Shown here piece after piece: positions 26,599 to 35,848 of a DNA stretch of 64,000 nucleotides; position 1 is the stretch's first letter, and every line of letters starts with the position of its first letter. The stretch lies in NCBI RefSeq assembly GCF_000772955.1, contig NZ_JPVO01000048.1, positions 1-64,000 on the forward strand. The letters are read 5' to 3'. This stretch comes from Ureibacillus sinduriensis BLB-1 = JCM 15800. Its GTDB lineage: Bacteria > Bacillota > Bacilli > Bacillales_A > Planococcaceae. A program made the position numbers and the translations under genes. The notes below the pieces were generated by a model, which had not been told where the DNA came from, made no database searches, and worked only from the letters and a program-made list of their open reading frames with translations.

Positions 26599-27785
26599 CT
26601 TAAATCACCTCCAAGAGCTTCAGAAATTGTATGGACATCTTTATCCCCACGTCCAGATAAACAAATGACAAGAATATCATCAGGCGACATGGTTTTGGCT
26701 AATTTTGCAGCATAGTGGACAGCATGGGCACTTTCCAGGGCGGGAAGAATGCCTTCTGTGCGGCATAGTAATTTTAAGCCCTCAAGTGCTTCTTCGTCCG
26801 TCACATTCCCGTATGTTGCACGACCGATGTCATGTAGATGACAATGTTCGGGACCTACCCCTGGGTAATCAAGACCCGCTGAAATGGAATGCGCTTCTTG
26901 AACAAAACCATTTTCATCCTGCAAAAGATACATGAAGGCACCATGCAATACACCTGTTTGGCCACGGTTAATTGCTGCAGCATGTTTGCCCGTCTCGATG
27001 CCTTTTCCTGCAGCCTCCACTCCATGCAATGCGACATCTTTATCTTGTATAAATGGATAGAACATACCGATGGAGTTGCTGCCTCCACCAATACAAGCCA
27101 CTACAGCATCCGGCAGGCGATTTTCAGCCTCCAAAACTTGGGCCCGTGTTTCATCTCCAATAACACGCTGGAAATCACGCACAATAGTAGGGAATGGGTG
27201 AGGGCCCATTGCCGAGCCTAAGATATAATGTGTATCCTCAATATTCGTTACCCAATGTCGCAACGCTTCATTAACGGCGTCCTTTAGCGTGGCGGAGCCT
27301 TTATCGACCGCCACCACTTTTGTACCTAGCAGCTCCATACGAAAAACATTTAAAGCTTGGCGTTTAACATCCTCAGCCCCCATGTAAACGATGCATTCCA
27401 AGTTTAGAAGGGCACAGGCCGTCGCGGTTGCAACACCATGTTGGCCGGCCCCAGTCTCGGCGACAATTTTTTTCTTGCCCATGCGCTTTGCGAGCAGCGC
27501 CTGCCCAAGGGCGTTGTTAATTTTGTGTGCACCTGTATGGTTGAGATCCTCACGTTTTAAATAAATCTTGGCTCCACCGCATTCTTTTGTCAGGCGTTCT
27601 GCAAAGTATAGCGGTGTTTCGCGGCCAACATAGTTTTTTAGGTAATAGCGAAGTTCTTCTTGGAAACTTTCATCAAGTTTAACCGCATCATAGGCTTCAT
27701 CTAATTCTTGTAGAGCGGTCATCAATGTCTCAGGAACGAATTGTCCACCAAAACGACCGAAACGTCCTTTAATTTCTGTTGTCAT
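26595..27785 (-). CDS. trpB: Tryptophan synthase beta chain
   Basis: This 396-residue PLP enzyme condenses indole with serine to give tryptophan. The PLP lysine is in [14 protein letters not shown], and [10 protein letters not shown] binds the cofactor phosphate. N-terminal [13 protein letters not shown] is the standard TrpB1 start. A 44-bp gap separates it from trpF, and it overlaps trpA. Confidence 0.97.
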   Translation of the reverse strand: MTTEIKGRFGRFGGQFVPETLMTALQELDEAYDAVKLDESFQEELRYYLKNYVGRETPLYFAERLTKECGGAKIYLKREDLNHTGAHKINNALGQALLAKRMGKKKIVAETGAGQHGVATATACALLNLECIVYMGAEDVKRQALNVFRMELLGTKVVAVDKGSATLKDAVNEALRHWVTNIEDTHYILGSAMGPHPFPTIVRDFQRVIGDETRAQVLEAENRLPDAVVACIGGGSNSIGMFYPFIQDKDVALHGVEAAGKGIETGKHAAAINRGQTGVLHGAFMYLLQDENGFVQEAHSISAGLDYPGVGPEHCHLHDIGRATYGNVTDEEALEGLKLLCRTEGILPALESAHAVHYAAKLAKTMSPDDILVICLSGRGDKDVHTISEALGGDLR

Positions 27786-27829
27786 CCTATTTCACTCCTT
27801 AAGGAATATGATAAAAAATGAATCTAAAT

Positions 27830-28450
27830 TTATTTAGCTACACCTGTACTAGCTGCAGCTTCGATAAATTGTTTAATCAGCCTGCTATCCTTTTCGCCCT
27901 TCTTCTCGACACCACTTGAAACATCGACTCCAAAAGGTGCAACCTGGGTAATGGCCCGGGCGACATTGTCACTATTCAGTCCACCTGCTAATAGCACACG
28001 GCTTCTTGGGATGGAAAGCCGCTCTAGCAAGGACCATTCAAATACATGGCCACTACCACCGGCATAGTCTGTGCCTGGGGCGTCAAAAAGGTAATAATCC
28101 ACATCATAACAGCTGGCATTTTGTACGTCTTCATAACTGCGAATGGAAATAGCCTTGATGGAAGGATAGCCTAACTGTTTTATAAAAGCAGGTTCCTCGC
28201 TGCCATGATATTGGACGTAATCAAGGCCGACATTTTCAACTACATGTTGCACTACCTGACCGGTAGGGTTCACGAAAACACCTACAGTTTTCACTTCAGG
28301 GGGAACCAGCTTTGCAAGTTCCTTGGCTCGGTCTATGGAAATTTGGCGTTTACTCGGTGCGAACATAAACCCAATCCATGTAGCGCCGGCTTCAACTGCT
28401 GCCAGAACATGTTCTTCTTCCTTAAGTCCGCATATTTTCACCTTTGCCAT
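27830..28450 (-). CDS. trpF: Phosphoribosylanthranilate isomerase
   Basis: This 206-residue TIM-barrel enzyme catalyses the third step after anthranilate. The catalytic Cys is in VKICGLK at the N-terminus and the catalytic Asp in DYYLFDAPG; GVDVSSGVEKKGEKD is the conserved phosphate-binding end. The start lies one base after the trpC stop codon. Confidence 0.95.
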   Translation of the reverse strand: MAKVKICGLKEEEHVLAAVEAGATWIGFMFAPSKRQISIDRAKELAKLVPPEVKTVGVFVNPTGQVVQHVVENVGLDYVQYHGSEEPAFIKQLGYPSIKAISIRSYEDVQNASCYDVDYYLFDAPGTDYAGGSGHVFEWSLLERLSIPRSRVLLAGGLNSDNVARAITQVAPFGVDVSSGVEKKGEKDSRLIKQFIEAAASTGVAK

Positions 28451-28451
28451 A

Positions 28452-29249
28452 TTACTTCACGCCCTTTATAAAGCTGGAAAGCGGGACTTGTAATGAGGAA
28501 AGAGCATGCTCTACATCGCCGCTTACCATGAGCGATTCGCCGACTAAGACGCCACGAGCCCCGGCTTTTGCTACTCTTTCGGCGTCCCCGGCATTCCAGA
28601 TTCCACTTTCACTGATAAACGCAATATCTTCTTGGGCATTCATTTTACGGGCCAATCGTTCTGTTTGGGAAAGATCGACGTCGAAAGTTTTTAGATTGCG
28701 ATTATTCACCCCGATAATTTTAGGGTGGATGGCTAAGGCTCGATCCAATTCCTCTTCGTTATGAACTTCAACTAGAACATCAAGATTCAGTGCGCTTGCA
28801 TACTCATGGAAGGCTTTTAATTTCTCATCGGTTAATGCGGCGACAATTAATAAAATCACTGAAGCGCCAGCTGCTTTGGCATAATCGATTTGCACTTCAT
28901 GAATGATGAAATCTTTATTCAAAATGGGGATATCCACACTATTTGCGATAGCCGCTAAGTCCTGGAAAGACCCCTTGAAAAATTTATCTTCCGTTAAAAC
29001 CGAGATGCATGCTGCTCCGGCCTCTTCATACTTCTGAGCCTGTTCAATTGGATCTGCGCCTTCATTGATGGGCCCCTTTGAAGGGGAGGCGCGCTTCATT
29101 TCTGAAATCACCTGTAGTGTATCGGCTTTTCTTAAAGTTTCATATAGAGAGGCGCGGGACTTGTGTTCCACTTCAAACTTCGGATCTTCGGCCAGAAGTG
29201 AAGGGATAAGTGTTGCCTTGTAATCTAAAATCTTCTGCAAAATCGTCAT
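28452..29249 (-). CDS. trpC: Indole-3-glycerol phosphate synthase
   Basis: This 265-residue enzyme closes the indole ring. ISEMKRASPSKGPI holds the catalytic lysine, LNKDFIIHEVQI and GVNNRNLKTFDVDL are further signatures. Its ATG shares one base with the TAA of trpD (TAATG), indicating coupled translation. Confidence 0.96.
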   Translation of the reverse strand: MTILQKILDYKATLIPSLLAEDPKFEVEHKSRASLYETLRKADTLQVISEMKRASPSKGPINEGADPIEQAQKYEEAGAACISVLTEDKFFKGSFQDLAAIANSVDIPILNKDFIIHEVQIDYAKAAGASVILLIVAALTDEKLKAFHEYASALNLDVLVEVHNEEELDRALAIHPKIIGVNNRNLKTFDVDLSQTERLARKMNAQEDIAFISESGIWNAGDAERVAKAGARGVLVGESLMVSGDVEHALSSLQVPLSSFIKGVK

Positions 29250-30283
29250 TATACTGCACGCTCCTTTAAAATGGATTGACTATATTCAACGACGGCATCA
29301 AGTTTCTCAAGTGCCTTTCGGGATAAAATACTTTCGCGGGCCAATTCAACACCATCTTTAACCGAAGTCGCCTTGCCATTTGCAAATAACGCTAGACCGG
29401 CGTTTAGTAAAACAGCATCGAAATAGGCACTCTGCTTGCCATCCAGTAATTCTCTTAAAATACTCGCATTCTCTTCCGGATTACCACCACGTAGTGCACT
29501 GACTGGGGCAGGGGTTAAACCAAGTGCGCTAATATCAACTGAGAAGGATTTAATTTCGCCGTTTTCAAGAAGGGCAAAAGAGTTATCCTGATCAAGTGAA
29601 GCCTCATCCATTCCTTGTGTACCTGAAACAACGACTGCTCGTTTGCGACCCAACAAACGGAGGACCTCTGCGTAATTGCGCACGAAGTCAGGACGGTTAA
29701 TGCCCACAAGCTGTGTCGTTAAATTGGCCGGATTAGTTAATGGGCCAACCATATTAAAAATGGTAGGTCTCCCAATAGCACGACGAACTTCACCAATACG
29801 CTTCAATTTAGGATGTACATTTGGAGCATGCAGGAAAGTAATACCTGTTTTATTGAGTAAATGAACTGAATCCTCAATTGTAAAATCAGTATGAATCCCC
29901 AATGCCTGCAGAACGTCCGAACTGCCCGAAGCACTCGAAACTTTGCGATTGCCATGCTTGACAACCAAAACGTCATTGGCTGCCAATACAAAAGCAGATG
30001 TTGTACTAATGTTGAAGCTCTGTAATCCGTCGCCCCCCGTACCACAGTTATCAAGATAGCTGCCCTCTGCAAGATTTATTGGAAGGGCATATGATTTCAT
30101 GACTGTTGCAAGAGCGGCAATCTCTTCCGTCGTTTCACCCTTTTTGCTTAAGGCGATTAAAAGCTCGGCAATCGCATCTTTCGGTGTTTCTTCATTGAAA
30201 ATCAATTGTGCGGCTTGAAGCATTTCTTCGTAGGCTAAATTAGCATTTTTCTTTACATGGCTTGTGAAAGAGTGGATTGTCAT
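29249..30283 (-). CDS. trpD: Anthranilate phosphoribosyltransferase
   Basis: This 344-residue enzyme joins anthranilate to phosphoribosyl pyrophosphate. The motif DNCGTGGDGLQSFNIST binds the diphosphate and KHGNRKVSSASGSSDVLQALG follows. It is the first gene after the T-box leader: no trpE or trpG lies before it, unlike the trpEDCFBA order of Bacillus. AGGAGG precedes its ATG. Confidence 0.96.
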   Translation of the reverse strand: MTIHSFTSHVKKNANLAYEEMLQAAQLIFNEETPKDAIAELLIALSKKGETTEEIAALATVMKSYALPINLAEGSYLDNCGTGGDGLQSFNISTTSAFVLAANDVLVVKHGNRKVSSASGSSDVLQALGIHTDFTIEDSVHLLNKTGITFLHAPNVHPKLKRIGEVRRAIGRPTIFNMVGPLTNPANLTTQLVGINRPDFVRNYAEVLRLLGRKRAVVVSGTQGMDEASLDQDNSFALLENGEIKSFSVDISALGLTPAPVSALRGGNPEENASILRELLDGKQSAYFDAVLLNAGLALFANGKATSVKDGVELARESILSRKALEKLDAVVEYSQSILKERAV

Positions 30284-30330
30284 TAATATTCATCCTCCTG
30301 AAATTGTTATTAGCAGGTTAGATTAGACAA

Positions 30331-30700
30331 TAAAAAAGCCCTCTACAAAAGGAAATTCCTTTTGTAGAGGACGATTGATACCGCGTTGCCACCTCTGTTG
30401 AAGCATTTGCATACTCCCACCTTGGCGTGTTTTTACAGCAATATAATGATTTCAAATATAAAAACACTTCCTTGTAACGTAGGAAATACGTCAACTAGCG
30501 AATGCCAGCTGCTCTCATAAGGCCCATTCACGATTTTGTCCGCACTAGTTTTCACCTACCACTAGCTCTCTGAAGCGACCAAAAACCGCTACTATTCTTA
30601 TTCATCAATTTACTCTGCTATTCTCGTCTAAACTCTGCTTTGCTCAAACGGTGGCTGTGCTCCCACAGCCTGCTACCGTATCCGAACAATTAGTTAACTA
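30331..30700 (-). promoter_or_regulatory. Tryptophan T-box riboswitch leading the trp operon
   Basis: Reading down the minus strand, the leader contains the Stem I AG-bulge region (AAGAATAGTAGC, then GAGAGCTAGTGGTAGGTGAA), a specifier position with TGG at 30526-30524 in the context GAATGGGCC, the antiterminator T-box AGGTGGCAACGCGG at 30394-30381, and a terminator hairpin CCTCTACAAAAGG/CCTTTTGTAGAGG with a T-run at 30370-30331. TGG is the tryptophan codon, so uncharged tRNA(Trp) should allow read-through into trpD. Confidence 0.93.
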
Positions 30701-30702
30701 GA

Positions 30703-30731
30703 ATTGTAGAGGTAATCATTCCCTTTGTCAA
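30703..30731 (-). promoter_or_regulatory. SigA promoter of the trp operon
   Basis: On the minus strand TTGACA (30731-30726), a 17-bp spacer and TACAAT (30708-30703) lie just upstream of the T-box. Confidence 0.85.
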
Positions 30732-30770
30732 TGTTTTCTGACAAATTAAATTGTTGCTTTTTTATATAAT

Positions 30771-30846
30771 AAAAAAACCAAGAATCAAAAAGTGGCCCAT
30801 TATAATAGGAAACGTTCCTTAGAATAGTCACTTTTGTTCTTGGTTT
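30771..30846 (-). terminator. Long hairpin terminator of queT
   Basis: ACCAAGAACAAAAGTG near 30844 pairs with CACTTTTTGATTCTTGGT near 30778, with an imperfect central arm, followed on the minus strand by seven T residues. Confidence 0.75.
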
Positions 30847-30851
30847 CAGTA

Positions 30852-31340
30852 TTAAATTAAATCCTTGAAGTTTAATCGTTTATTTAATAGGTGCATGATA
30901 GGGACACCAACTGCCAGCACAACGAATTCACCGATTGCACATGTAACCCATGTCCATAGGAATGGAAGTTCGAGTGCAAGATTTAATTCGAAAGCGATAA
31001 TAAACATTGTACACGTGAATAAAAACGTGTTGATGATCAAACGTAGCCATGTATTACTTACAAACTTGCAGATTAAGATGAAGATGGCAAGTGTAATAAT
31101 CGAGTGGCCAACTCCGAATATTAAATCATATAAGCCTAGTGGCGAGAAAAGATTGGAGATAAATACGCCAATGACAATCCCCAACATATAGCGTGGGTTA
31201 AACGCAACTAGGTGGTTAAACATTTCTGAAACACGGAATTGAATTTCCGTAAATCCAAACGGTGCAACTAACATGGTTACAGCGATGTAAAGAGCTGCAA
31301 TGATTCCCGTTGTTGCCAAAAATTTTACCTTCATATTCAT
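30852..31340 (-). CDS. queT: QueT-type queuosine precursor ECF transporter, S component
   Basis: This 162-residue protein has five or six hydrophobic segments and matches the QueT family, the substrate-binding membrane subunit that imports a queuosine precursor with the shared ECF energy module. Typical segments are TEIQFRVSEMFNHL and GLYDLIFGVGHSI. The preQ1-I-like riboswitch immediately upstream supports the assignment independently. It is a single-gene unit. Confidence 0.93.
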   Translation of the reverse strand: MNMKVKFLATTGIIAALYIAVTMLVAPFGFTEIQFRVSEMFNHLVAFNPRYMLGIVIGVFISNLFSPLGLYDLIFGVGHSIITLAIFILICKFVSNTWLRLIINTFLFTCTMFIIAFELNLALELPFLWTWVTCAIGEFVVLAVGVPIMHLLNKRLNFKDLI

Positions 31341-31342
31341 TT

Positions 31343-31382
31343 CTCCTTAGTTTTTTTGCGTGGGAGGTTCTCGAACCACGGT
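31343..31382 (-). promoter_or_regulatory. PreQ1-I riboswitch overlapping the queT ribosome site
   Basis: The minus strand reads CGTGGTTCGAGAACCTCCC, then ACGCAAAAAAACTAAGGAG. The GTGG...CCAC stem, the A-rich tail and the terminal CTAAGGAG match class I preQ1 aptamers. The Shine-Dalgarno AAGGAG is part of the tail that would pair with the loop, so control is probably translational. Confidence 0.9.
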
Positions 31383-31400
31383 AAAAGAACACAGAGAATT

Positions 31401-31429
31401 ATATTATTATAGTTTCACACATATGTCAA
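31401..31429 (-). promoter_or_regulatory. SigA promoter of queT
   Basis: Minus strand TTGACA (31429-31424), 17-bp spacer, TAATAT (31406-31401), placing the start shortly before the preQ1 aptamer. Confidence 0.7.
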
Positions 31430-31630
31430 ATCCTTATTATATTGGGGAGTCAAGAAGTTGATTTTTTCTGAATTCGATGAAGGAGTGTTGAAATTTTGTC
31501 ACAAATTTTATGTTTTTCTAAAATAATTAATTCCTTGTAAAAACCCTTTACTTTAGCGATTTAAAGTGCCGAATTGTTTTAGTGGTAGAAGTATTTTGAG
31601 GTAGTAGAATTCAGAACATTCTAAATGTTG

Positions 31631-31659
31631 TTGACTATTAAAAAAGATAGCTGTAATAT
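31631..31659 (+). promoter_or_regulatory. SigA promoter of the TrpXYZ-like transporter operon
   Basis: TTGACT (31631-31636), 17-bp spacer, TAATAT (31654-31659). The leader of about 90 bases contains no T-box or other riboswitch that I can see. Confidence 0.65.
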
Positions 31660-31756
31660 AATCGACAAACTCGGTTTTTTTGAATAGTAAAATAGATTTG
31701 AATATTTATTCAAAATGAATCAAGCAAGTTAGAGAGAAAAATTAGGGGGAAACAGA

Positions 31757-32767
31757 ATGAAAAATAGTGCGAAAAAGATGACATTTTTACTATTTGGACT
31801 CGTACTTTTATTAGCTGCCTGTGGTGGGGGCAATGAAAAAACGACTGAATCCACGGACAATAGTGGTACTGGAACAACCGAAGAGGCGGAATCCTTCAAA
31901 GTTGGTATTACACAAATCGTGGAGCATCCATCATTGGATGCAGCAACAGAAGGGTTTAAAGCGGCCCTGGAAGAGGCTGGTTTAAATGTAGAATTTGTTG
32001 AGGAAAATGCCCAAAACGATCAAAGCATGAATACAACAATTGCCCAAAACTTGGTGAATGAAGGTGTTGATTTAATTTTTGCCAATTCAACGCCATCAGC
32101 CCAAGCAGTCAAAGGGGCAACATCAGATATTCCAATTATTTTTACATCTGTAACAGATGCGGTAGGTGCGGAATTAATTGATTCTATGGAAGCGCCGGGT
32201 GGAAATGTAACCGGTACTGTTGATTTGCATCCTGATACGATAGCAAATACTGTAGCATTCTTGAAAGATGAATTGGGTGCGAAAAAAGTCGGGACAGTAT
32301 ATAACACTGGTGAGCAAAACTCTGTAGCCCAGATTGAACAAGTTAAAAGTTTACTGGAAGAGGCCGGTCTTGAAATTGAGGAAGCAGCCGTTTCTACATC
32401 GGCGGAAGTAAAACAGGCAACAGAATCATTAATCGGCAAGGTAGACTCACTTTATATCATTACTGATAACACAGTTGTGTCAGCGCTGGAATCAGTGATT
32501 GAAGTGGCAAGTGCTAACCAACTTCCTCTAATGGTAGGGGAGCTGGATTCAGTTGAACGTGGCGGATTAGGTGCCTACGGATTCGAATACTATGATATCG
32601 GTTATGAAGCTGGTGAGATGGCAGTGAAAATTTTGAATGGTGAAGCAACTCCTTCCGAAATTCCATCTGCATATCCTGCTAACTTGAAATTGCTTATTAA
32701 TAAAGGTGCCGCTGATAATTTAGGACTTGAAATCAGTGAATCATGGAACGCGGAAGTATACGAATAA
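31757..32767 (+). CDS. TrpX-like ABC transporter substrate-binding lipoprotein
   Basis: This 336-residue lipoprotein has a signal peptide ending in LLLLAACGGG (lipobox cysteine about residue 22) and a Thr/Ser-rich linker. The two-lobed binding domain starts FKVGITQIVEHPSLDAA and includes NEGVDLIFANSTPSAQA and GKVDSLYIITDNTV, the pattern of the ABC-type family (PF04392) that contains streptococcal TrpX. Ligands in the family include tryptophan and others. The nearby trp T-box operon suggests tryptophan, but the leader has no T-box, so this is inference. Confidence 0.82.
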   Translation: MKNSAKKMTFLLFGLVLLLAACGGGNEKTTESTDNSGTGTTEEAESFKVGITQIVEHPSLDAATEGFKAALEEAGLNVEFVEENAQNDQSMNTTIAQNLVNEGVDLIFANSTPSAQAVKGATSDIPIIFTSVTDAVGAELIDSMEAPGGNVTGTVDLHPDTIANTVAFLKDELGAKKVGTVYNTGEQNSVAQIEQVKSLLEEAGLEIEEAAVSTSAEVKQATESLIGKVDSLYIITDNTVVSALESVIEVASANQLPLMVGELDSVERGGLGAYGFEYYDIGYEAGEMAVKILNGEATPSEIPSAYPANLKLLINKGAADNLGLEISESWNAEVYE

Positions 32768-32796
32768 ATTAGAAGTTAGTTAGGAGATGATTCAAT

Positions 32797-33831
32797 ATGT
32801 TTACAGCGATGTTTGGTTCAGTCGAGCAAGGAATCATCTATGCAATTATGGCACTCGGAGTGTATCTAACATTCCGGGTGTTAGATTTTCCGGATTTAAC
32901 GGTTGATGGAAGCTTCGTAACCGGGGCAGCGACGGCTGCAATGATGATTGCACTCGGCTACCACCCGATACTAGCTACATTGATGGCGATTGTTGCTGGA
33001 TTTATTGCAGGATGTATGACGGGTCTACTACACACAAAAGGAAAGATAAATCCATTACTTTCAGGAATTTTAATGATGATTGCGTTGTATTCAATCAATC
33101 TTCGTATTATGGGATTATCTGCAGAAAATGCAATTGTAAAACCCAATATTCCACTGATGAATGCTGATACAATTTTTTCACAGTTTCAAAGTTTTTGGAG
33201 TAATTTAGGGGTTGATGATGCCTTAGAAAACTTTATTAAGAATTCGTTGGGCTTTCAAACCGCTCCAAATACTTGGGGTACCATTTTTGTAGTGCTAATC
33301 ATTACACTCATCATCAAGTTTATTGCAGATTGGTTCTTAAAAACAGAGGTGGGGCTGGCAATTCGCGCCACTGGCGATAATAAGCGAATGATTCGCAGCT
33401 TCTCAGCAAACACGGATGGCTTAATTGTATTAGGGCTAGGTCTATCAAATGCCTTGGTTGCATTTTCTGGAGCTTTAATCGCACAGTACTCAAAATTTGC
33501 CGACGCCAATATGGGAATCGGGATGATTGTAATTGGTCTTGCATCGGTAATTATCGGGGAAGCAATCTTTGGAACAAAGACAATTTTCCGTACGACATTG
33601 GCTGTTGTTGCAGGGGCAATTATTTACCGAATCATCTATGCCATTGCATTGCGCATCGATTGGCTGGATACTTCTGATATGAAGCTGATTACAGCTATTA
33701 TTGTAGTTTTGGCTTTAGTTATCCCGCAACTGGTAGATAAGCGCCGTGAGAAACTGCGCAAAGAAAAAAGACGGAACGAACGACTTGACCAACAACGAGA
33801 ATTGTTGCGGGGAGGGGATCACCTTGCTTAA
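32797..33831 (+). CDS. ABC transporter permease (TrpY-like)
   Basis: This 344-residue membrane subunit has about eight or nine hydrophobic segments and family motifs FRVLDFPDLTVDGSFVTGAA at the N-terminus and GLAIRATGDNKRMIRSFSAN, the probable coupling loop. It resembles branched-chain-type permeases paired with PF04392 binding proteins. The hydrophilic C-terminus is Lys/Arg-rich and overlaps the ATPase gene. It lies 29 bp after the binding-protein gene in the same operon. Confidence 0.85.
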   Translation: MFTAMFGSVEQGIIYAIMALGVYLTFRVLDFPDLTVDGSFVTGAATAAMMIALGYHPILATLMAIVAGFIAGCMTGLLHTKGKINPLLSGILMMIALYSINLRIMGLSAENAIVKPNIPLMNADTIFSQFQSFWSNLGVDDALENFIKNSLGFQTAPNTWGTIFVVLIITLIIKFIADWFLKTEVGLAIRATGDNKRMIRSFSANTDGLIVLGLGLSNALVAFSGALIAQYSKFADANMGIGMIVIGLASVIIGEAIFGTKTIFRTTLAVVAGAIIYRIIYAIALRIDWLDTSDMKLITAIIVVLALVIPQLVDKRREKLRKEKRRNERLDQQRELLRGGDHLA

Positions 33832-34621
33832 ACTTGAGGGCATAAATAAGATTTTCAATGAAGCAACACCGGACGAAAAAATTGCCTTGGATAATATTAA
33901 TCTGCACTTGGCACCTGGTGATTTTGTCACGATAATTGGAAGTAATGGAGCAGGAAAATCGACGATGATGAACATGATTTCCGGTGCCTTAACACCTGAC
34001 TTTGGTGCAGTAACCATCGAAGGGAATGAGGTAACGAAATTACCGGAATATAAACGTTCCCAGTACATCGGCAGAGTTTTCCAAGATCCCATGGCAGGTA
34101 CCGCCCCTTCGATGACAATTGAGGAGAACTTGGCCATTGCTTATTCGCGCAATACGAAACGCGGATTGCGTAAAGGTGTAGGCCGCGGCCGTCGTGATTT
34201 CTTTAAAACTTCACTTGAAAAATTGGGATTGGGACTCGAAAACCGCTTTAATGCAAAAGTGGGAATGCTTTCGGGCGGGGAGCGCCAAGCGTTATCCTTA
34301 TTGATGGCAACATTCACAAAGCCATCAATATTGCTTTTGGATGAACATACAGCAGCGCTCGACCCATCCCGTGCCGAGTTGATTACTCGATTAACAAAGC
34401 AACTGGTGGAAGAAGGGAACTTAACAACATTAATGGTTACCCACAACATGCAGCAGGCAATTGACCTGGGGAATCGTTTAATCATGATGGATAAAGGACA
34501 AATCATTCTATCAATCGATGATGCGAAAAAACCTACTCTAACCATCCCGGATTTAATGTCCGAATTCGAAAAAATCCGCGGTGAAAAAATGAATTCAGAC
34601 CGTGCTTTGTTGGGAAGTTAG
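33824..34621 (+). CDS. ABC transporter ATP-binding protein (TrpZ-like)
   Basis: This 265-residue ATPase completes the transporter: Walker A GSNGAGKST, signature LSGGERQALSLL, Walker B ILLLDEHTAALDP, H-loop VTHNM. The Walker B neighbour reads DEHTAALDP where most have DEPTSALDP; the H is common in this subfamily. A longer frame begins at 33746, inside the permease gene, but GGGGAGGGG lies six bases before TTG 33824 and the domain begins LLKLEGINKIF, so TTG is preferred. It overlaps the permease by eight bases. Confidence 0.88.
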   Translation: MLKLEGINKIFNEATPDEKIALDNINLHLAPGDFVTIIGSNGAGKSTMMNMISGALTPDFGAVTIEGNEVTKLPEYKRSQYIGRVFQDPMAGTAPSMTIEENLAIAYSRNTKRGLRKGVGRGRRDFFKTSLEKLGLGLENRFNAKVGMLSGGERQALSLLMATFTKPSILLLDEHTAALDPSRAELITRLTKQLVEEGNLTTLMVTHNMQQAIDLGNRLIMMDKGQIILSIDDAKKPTLTIPDLMSEFEKIRGEKMNSDRALLGS

Positions 34622-34674
34622 TCGAGGTAGGTTTTGAGAGGATAGTGGATGACCTAATTGAAAATAAATTTTTC

Positions 34675-34718
34675 AGAGAAGAAATTTCGAGAAAATCGAA
34701 GTTTCTTCTCTTTTTTTA
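34675..34718 (+). terminator. Terminator of the TrpXYZ-like operon
   Basis: AGAGAAGAAATTTCGA (34675-34690) pairs with TCGAAGTTTCTTCTCT (one mismatch), followed by a run of T. Confidence 0.88.
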
Positions 34719-34814
34719 TTGTGATAAAGAGAATTTGGATGATGACTTTGAATTTTAGACTTTGTTAGAGTTTTATGTTCCATATAAAATACTGTTAAAA
34801 AGGGTGAAGATAAA

Positions 34815-35798
34815 ATGAAACATCCAAAATCAAGGAAGTTAATCGTATTGGAATCGATTTTGAGAAGGCTTCCAGAAACAGAAAGTGAATTTCAATTCTA
34901 TAAGGAAATGTATACCATTCATAACAAAGGACATTTAGGTGAACAACTGGTAAAAAGTATGTGGAAGGAACTGAATCCCCCAAGCCCCCATTATCTACTC
35001 CATAATTACGAAGCGGTTAATCACGCTGGCAACACCCATCAAATCGACACTATCTTACTAACTCCGCATTTTATTTGGCTTATTGAAGTGAAAAATATTA
35101 GTGGGAAAATAGACATCGATGAGTCCAAACATCAATTAATTCGTACGAACTTTGACGGAACAATAGATGCTTTTAAAAACCCCATAGCTCAAATAAAACG
35201 GCACTATCATTTTTTGAGGGATAGATTACGTGAAATCAACATAAATCTCCCGATAGAGTACGCAATTATAGTAGTAAATGATTCAACAATTATTGGATCA
35301 GTTCCGAAAGATACCCCGATTTTCCACGCTAGCGGCTTACAAATGGAACTAGAGAAGATAACAAACAAACATAGCAAGAGAAAAATAACCTCCCACGATG
35401 TTGAAAGGATCAAAGTTGAATTGACGAATTTATATCATCGAAAGGATTGGAAGCCTAAATTAAATCCAAATAAGCTGCGCAAAGGAGTACTATGCAAAAA
35501 ATGTGACTTTAAAAATGTGATGGTATGGAATCATGGATATTTCAAGTGTCCAGTTTGTGAGTTTAAAAGTAACGATTCTTTATACGAGGCTATGAAAGAT
35601 TATCGTTATTTAATTAATGAATGGATTTCCAACAGCGAATTAAGGGACTTTTTAAAGGTCGAGTCACGTCATGCAGCAAAACGAATCTTGAAAAAACTGA
35701 ATATGGTGCACACAGGAGCATATAGAAATAGGAAATATAATATCCCGGAGATATTTGATATGGAAAAGTTGGATGAGAGGGATAGATATAACAAATAG
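34815..35798 (+). CDS. NERD-domain protein with C-terminal zinc-ribbon-like cysteines
   Basis: This 327-residue protein contains a nuclease-related domain at about residues 37-150: GHLGEQLVKSMWKEL, then QIDTILLTPHFIWLIEVKN, in which D and E-x-K are the restriction-endonuclease-like active-site residues. A four-cysteine cluster, LCKKCDFK and FKCPVCEF, at about residues 225-250 could bind zinc. The last 70 residues form a charged helical region ending in RNRKYNIPEIFD. NERD proteins are widespread in Bacillales with unknown role; DNA processing is the usual guess. It is monocistronic and directly precedes the minisatellite. Confidence 0.8.
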   Translation: MKHPKSRKLIVLESILRRLPETESEFQFYKEMYTIHNKGHLGEQLVKSMWKELNPPSPHYLLHNYEAVNHAGNTHQIDTILLTPHFIWLIEVKNISGKIDIDESKHQLIRTNFDGTIDAFKNPIAQIKRHYHFLRDRLREININLPIEYAIIVVNDSTIIGSVPKDTPIFHASGLQMELEKITNKHSKRKITSHDVERIKVELTNLYHRKDWKPKLNPNKLRKGVLCKKCDFKNVMVWNHGYFKCPVCEFKSNDSLYEAMKDYRYLINEWISNSELRDFLKVESRHAAKRILKKLNMVHTGAYRNRKYNIPEIFDMEKLDERDRYNK

Positions 35799-35848
35799 AT
35801 AGGCAGACGTTTCTATATCGGGGGGGAAGGGCTAATAAAAATAGGATT

